From Scedosporium boydii (taxonomy: Eukaryota; Ascomycota; Sordariomycetes; Microascales; Microascaceae), in the NCBI GenBank assembly GCA_002221725.1, contig NJFT01000442.1, positions 1-10,021 of the forward strand: a stretch of 10,021 nucleotides of DNA, read 5' to 3'. Below the pieces are notes generated by a model, which was not told the origin of the DNA, did no database searches, and saw only the letters and a program-made list of their open reading frames with translations. Numbering within the stretch: position 1 is the stretch's first letter; every line of letters starts with the position of its first letter. A program made the translations under genes and the position numbers. Shown here one piece after another: positions 7,785 through 10,021 of this stretch.

Positions 7785-8207
7785 TCAAAAATAATGACGA
7801 AAGGGGAAAGGGTGACCTTGGATCGAGATATCCGAGGGATTGGGCAAGGCTGCACTGCACAGGGTAGCCGGCGGGGCTGGTAGAGTGAGGTGGATGGAGA
7901 TAAGGCCCTTTGTTAGGCCGTTGGGTAATTGCCAAATCATGGTGTATTGAGTGAGCCTGAATTCACCGGCCGCCCCTAGTCCATGAGTAGTACAATGCAA
8001 TAATAACCCTGTTGAGTAGCTGGAAGCGGTAGATTTAGTCTTCTCTGGGAATGTTGGGTCATTGGACTCCTCTCCCATCCCGCTGGCGTATTCCTGGGTG
8101 AACTTAGCAAACATGCCACCTTCCCATACGAAGGGAAAACGGCCATGATAGGGGCACTCAATCCGCCTGATGTGGCACAGAGGATGAAACCAAGCGGAGC
8201 CAAACAT
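7785..8207 (-). CDS. Possible exon or gene fragment between the two copies
   Basis: A 140-codon open frame whose first two thirds look protein-like (an ECPYHGRFPFVWEGGMF block, then an acidic stretch and KTKSTASSY), while the end is low in charge and less convincing. I recognise no family. Immediately upstream on the same strand, 8385-8210 is also open and coding-like, with NPGALFLAITERMGKRIY as its clearest part, and follows a long pyrimidine tract ending CTCTTCGCAG, an acceptor-like site. A GTAAAC donor-like site near 8245 and CACATCAG near 8166 could bound an intron joining the two segments, but phases do not confirm it for this frame. It could be remnant 3' exons of copy B or an unrelated broken gene. 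Confidence 0.25.
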   Translation of the reverse strand: MFGSAWFHPLCHIRRIECPYHGRFPFVWEGGMFAKFTQEYASGMGEESNDPTFPEKTKSTASSYSTGLLLHCTTHGLGAAGEFRLTQYTMIWQLPNGLTKGLISIHLTLPAPPATLCSAALPNPSDISIQGHPFPFRHYF

Positions 8208-8385
8208 TAATTCAGTATATCAGTCGCAGCGTAAATTCGTTTACCCATGCGTTCAGTTATTGCTAAGAACAACGCCCCTGGATTCCACTCCACTGTCTTA
8301 CTTCCCACATCGCAGGCCATGCCGTCTGTGCAACCTCTGACAGTAGTCCGACGAAGTGTTGCAGCTATACCCTCCCCACACCTGC

Positions 8386-8463
8386 GAAGAGAAAGAGGGG
8401 GGGAACAAGGGGGGGAGGGGCAAAAAAAAGGACAAAACAAAAAAAAAGGAAAGAAAGAAAGGG
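8386..8463 (+). repeat. Polypurine tract (about 78 nt)
   Basis: The plus strand is almost entirely purine, with blocks of G7-G8, A8-A9 and GAAA repeats and only a few interrupting C. Copy A has nothing similar downstream. Read on the minus strand it is a C/T tract ending in CTCTTCGCAG, so it could be an exaggerated splice polypyrimidine tract or simple low-complexity expansion. Confidence 0.8.
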
Positions 8464-8486
8464 ACCGCCCAATGCCCCAGCCTACA

Positions 8487-9630
8487 CTATCCGATAGGTG
8501 TAGAGAGCGCCATAGACACAGTCTCGCGTATCTGTACTTTTTGTTTCGAGTCCAGGTCTTTCTCGTCGTGAAGAATGAAGGGTATCTCGTTATGAAGAAT
8601 GAAGCGTATCTCAGTCGGCGATATGAACTGGGCTTCGACAACACGGAGAACCACCCCGCACGAGATCACGAAGGCCTGTCCAGAATTTACAGAATTAGTT
8701 AATCAAGATGATTTTATACTACCAATCAGCCCCTTCCACCCCTGCCCAGGGTGTTGGGGTAGGTAGGTGGTTTAAAAGAATATAGTAAATAAATTCAGGA
8801 AGAAGAGAGCAAAGGAAGTAACTTACCGATAGCGTGGCTGAGGTGTCCTGGTCGCGGAGATAGTATACTTGTTGGGAGAGGCAGATAAAAAGAGCAAGCA
8901 GTTCGCACTGATAGAGACGGGGACGATCTCCATTGCTATCGACATTCTTGGATAGTATGCTCCCTTTAATGAGAGCACCCCTCATTAACTTGTCCGAGTC
9001 GATGAAGATACAGGGAGCTTCCCAGGTTCTGTTGCGGCCGGTAGCTTTAGGGTATCCCTTAACAAGGAGCTGGACCCAGGGTTCTTCCTCTTCTAGGGGC
9101 CGCTGTCCAAACGGGTCAGGGATCCTATCATACAATTCCTGCAATTAGCAAAATCTAACTAGTCAATTACATATCCAAATATATACATACCTGACTGTCC
9201 GCAGCCACTTATTGGATGGGTTAGACGCAAGCTTAGCTGTTTCCAGCAGGAGGTAAGAACATAGGTAGCTACTCCAGCTTCCAAAGGTCATTGTCCCTTT
9301 GAATATCGGGACAGGCAAATTGATAACATCATAAGGTAATGCAGGTAAATTTTCCAGTGGCTTGAAGGCAGAGGAGGGCTTCGGATAGGGCTGGTGGTCT
9401 AAGGAGCCCACCTAGAAGTTGATCTTCAACCCTTCCCAAGCTGGAAAGGACAAGAAGTCAAATGTCGCCTTTTCCGCATGCCTGTCCTTGTCAGTTTCCT
9501 CGTGAAGTCGGGTCAGGATTCTATTGATGAGCACATCCTTGCACTTTTGTCGCGTCGTGTGGGAGAGCTTTGGGCACCGATCGTTGGTAGGAACGTGGCC
9601 AGGAGGGCCAAAGAACCAACCGAGGCGCAT
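8487..9630 (-). pseudogene. Unrecognised fungal gene, copy B of the tandem pair, with a premature TAG
   Basis: The exon pattern is the same as copy A. Exon 1 is 9630-9191, intron 9190-9125 (GTATGT...TAG), exon 2 9124-8827, intron 8826-8676 (GTAAGT...CAG), and exon 3 8675-8487, giving 309 codons including the final stop. Both introns fall at the same codon and phase as in copy A. Codon 73 is TAG (9414-9412), where copy A has TAC (Tyr) in the shared block KINFY; the frame is otherwise open. Past the stop it encodes a 37-residue segment absent from A (INLPVPIFKGTMTFGSW is its clearest part), then rejoins at RTVR. Exon 3 holds an 8-residue tandem duplication and ends in MALSTPIG. The first-intron acceptor that keeps frame (TAG at 9125) lies 14 nt past a better-looking CAG at 9139, which would shift the frame. 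This copy is most simply a recent pseudogene. No domain is recognised. Confidence 0.6.
8565..8612 (-). repeat. 24-nt tandem duplication inside exon 3 of copy B
   Basis: Two adjacent 24-nt units encode EIRFILHN and EIPFILHD, differing at three of 24 bases. Copy A has a single unit (EIRFILHN) at this place, so the duplication arose after the copies separated, or was lost in A. It is in frame. Confidence 0.85.
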
Positions 9631-9837
9631 GTTGACAAACGGAGTGTAAAAAGACCTTAAAGGGACTTTGGAATGTAGATGGCTAGTAGAAATGAAGAGG
9701 GAGGGGAAGGGGTAAATGAAGCCAGGTGGAGGACCGAAGATCTTGTTGTGCGTTGGATGGAAAGAAGATTGGATCAGTTGAGACGGGCGCACAGTCTTGT
9801 TAATGTTTTGTTTGGCAGACAACTTGTATTAGTCATG
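9631..9837 (-). promoter_or_regulatory. Upstream region of copy B
   Basis: It contains TTGTTAATGTTTTGTTTGG (about 9797) and TTAGTCATG (9829-9837), in the same order and at nearly the same distance from the start as in copy A. The open frame continues upstream of the chosen ATG to 9822, but MRLGWFF at 9630 is the start shared with copy A and is preferred. Confidence 0.45.
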
Positions 9838-9855
9838 TTTTCACTATGTATGCTA

Positions 9856-9894
9856 CTCCGTAGAATGTGATACAATGTGCTACAATGTACGGAG
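9856..9894. repeat. Inverted repeat CTCCGTA...TACGGAG with internal tandem 10-mer
   Basis: CTCCGTA (9856-9862) and TACGGAG (9888-9894) are exact reverse complements. Between them TACAATGTGC and TACAATGTAC stand in tandem (9871-9890). TACTCCGTA-type sequence is, as I recall, frequent in intergenic and repeat DNA of Eurotiales genomes. Confidence 0.6.
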
Positions 9895-9935
9895 AGACCA
9901 AAGAAGTAACTCAAGGCGTCCTAGAGGGACATTTA

Positions 9936-9979
9936 CCCAATTTACCCAATCATAGTCGAATACAATTGGGTGGGTTGGG
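9936..9979. repeat. 15-bp inverted repeat with three wobble positions
   Basis: CCCAATTTACCCAAT (9936-9950) faces ATTGGGTGGGTTGGG (9965-9979) across a 14-nt loop. Seven base pairs next to the loop are perfect, and the three differing positions are T where C would pair, so all 15 can pair as G-U in RNA. The arms themselves contain a repeated ACCCAA unit. It may be part of a terminal repeat of an element running off the right edge. Confidence 0.55.
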
Positions 9980-9983
9980 CGGC

Positions 9984-10000
9984 TAGAAGCAAGGCTTCTA
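9984..10000. repeat. Tight 7-bp hairpin TAGAAGC-AAG-GCTTCTA
   Basis: A perfect 7-bp stem with a 3-nt loop, immediately after the 15-bp inverted repeat. The two together make the last 90 bp of the window unusually rich in foldback structure. Confidence 0.6.
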
Positions 10001-10021
10001 TTGGGCCTGCACGCGCTTTAC

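Noticed and set aside
8247..8702. Plus-strand frame of 151 codons with Gly/Lys-rich middle
   Set aside because: The middle is the translated polypurine tract and the end is antisense to exon 3 of copy B.
8933..9148. Plus-strand frame of 71 codons
   Set aside because: Antisense shadow of exon 2 of copy B.
6623..9630. Copies A and B as a transposon pair
   Set aside because: No transposase, integrase or reverse transcriptase motifs, no matching terminal repeats around each copy; plain tandem gene duplication fits better.
1..10021. CRISPR arrays, bacterial operons or phage genes
   Set aside because: No regularly spaced repeats, no ribosome-binding sites or tightly packed co-oriented genes; introns and tRNA features are fungal.

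Overview
The window looks like nuclear DNA from a filamentous ascomycete fungus, most likely a Eurotiomycete (Aspergillus/Penicillium-like). The signs are short spliceosomal introns (54-151 nt) with GTANGT or GTGCGT donors and CTAAC-type branch points, a eukaryotic tRNA gene with internal A/B boxes and a Pol III oligo-T terminator, a secreted fungal phospholipase A2, and long gene-poor spacers. The lineage is inference. There are no operons and no bacterial-style promoters.

Layout from left to right. A tRNA-Ala(AGC) gene lies on the minus strand (56-127). A single-exon plus-strand gene (589-1416) encodes an aminoglycoside 3-N-acetyltransferase-family protein, a family best known from bacteria. 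The region 1417-3022 has no convincing intact gene, but from about 2440 its plus strand is strongly depleted in G. This leader-like stretch runs up to a short broken reading frame (3023-3199) that looks like a small Cys/His-rich fungal protein interrupted by a TGA. Next is about 1.4 kb of spacer with a relic resembling the 5' half of a tRNA-Tyr or a SINE head (about 4060-4130). A two-exon plus-strand gene follows (4774-5472) encoding a secreted fungal-type phospholipase A2. A spacer (5473-6622) comes next.

The right third holds two diverged, head-to-tail minus-strand copies of an unrecognised fungal gene. Copy A is 6623-7554 and copy B is 8487-9630. They share three exons, identical intron positions and phases, and promoter similarity for about 200 bp upstream. 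Copy A reads through as 268 codons but has an internal 37-codon deletion, relative to B, between 7-bp direct repeats, and a probable 3' frameshift. Copy B keeps the deleted segment but carries a TAG at codon 73. Each copy is therefore damaged at a different place. The roughly 700 bp between them holds a coding-looking minus-strand segment and a long polypurine tract. The right edge has three inverted repeats that may mark a small mobile element.

The genes do not form an obvious pathway. What links the window is gene decay and horizontal or duplicative origin: an apparently bacterial-type resistance-family enzyme, a secreted lipase, a broken small Cys-rich gene, and a decaying tandem pair of unknown genes.
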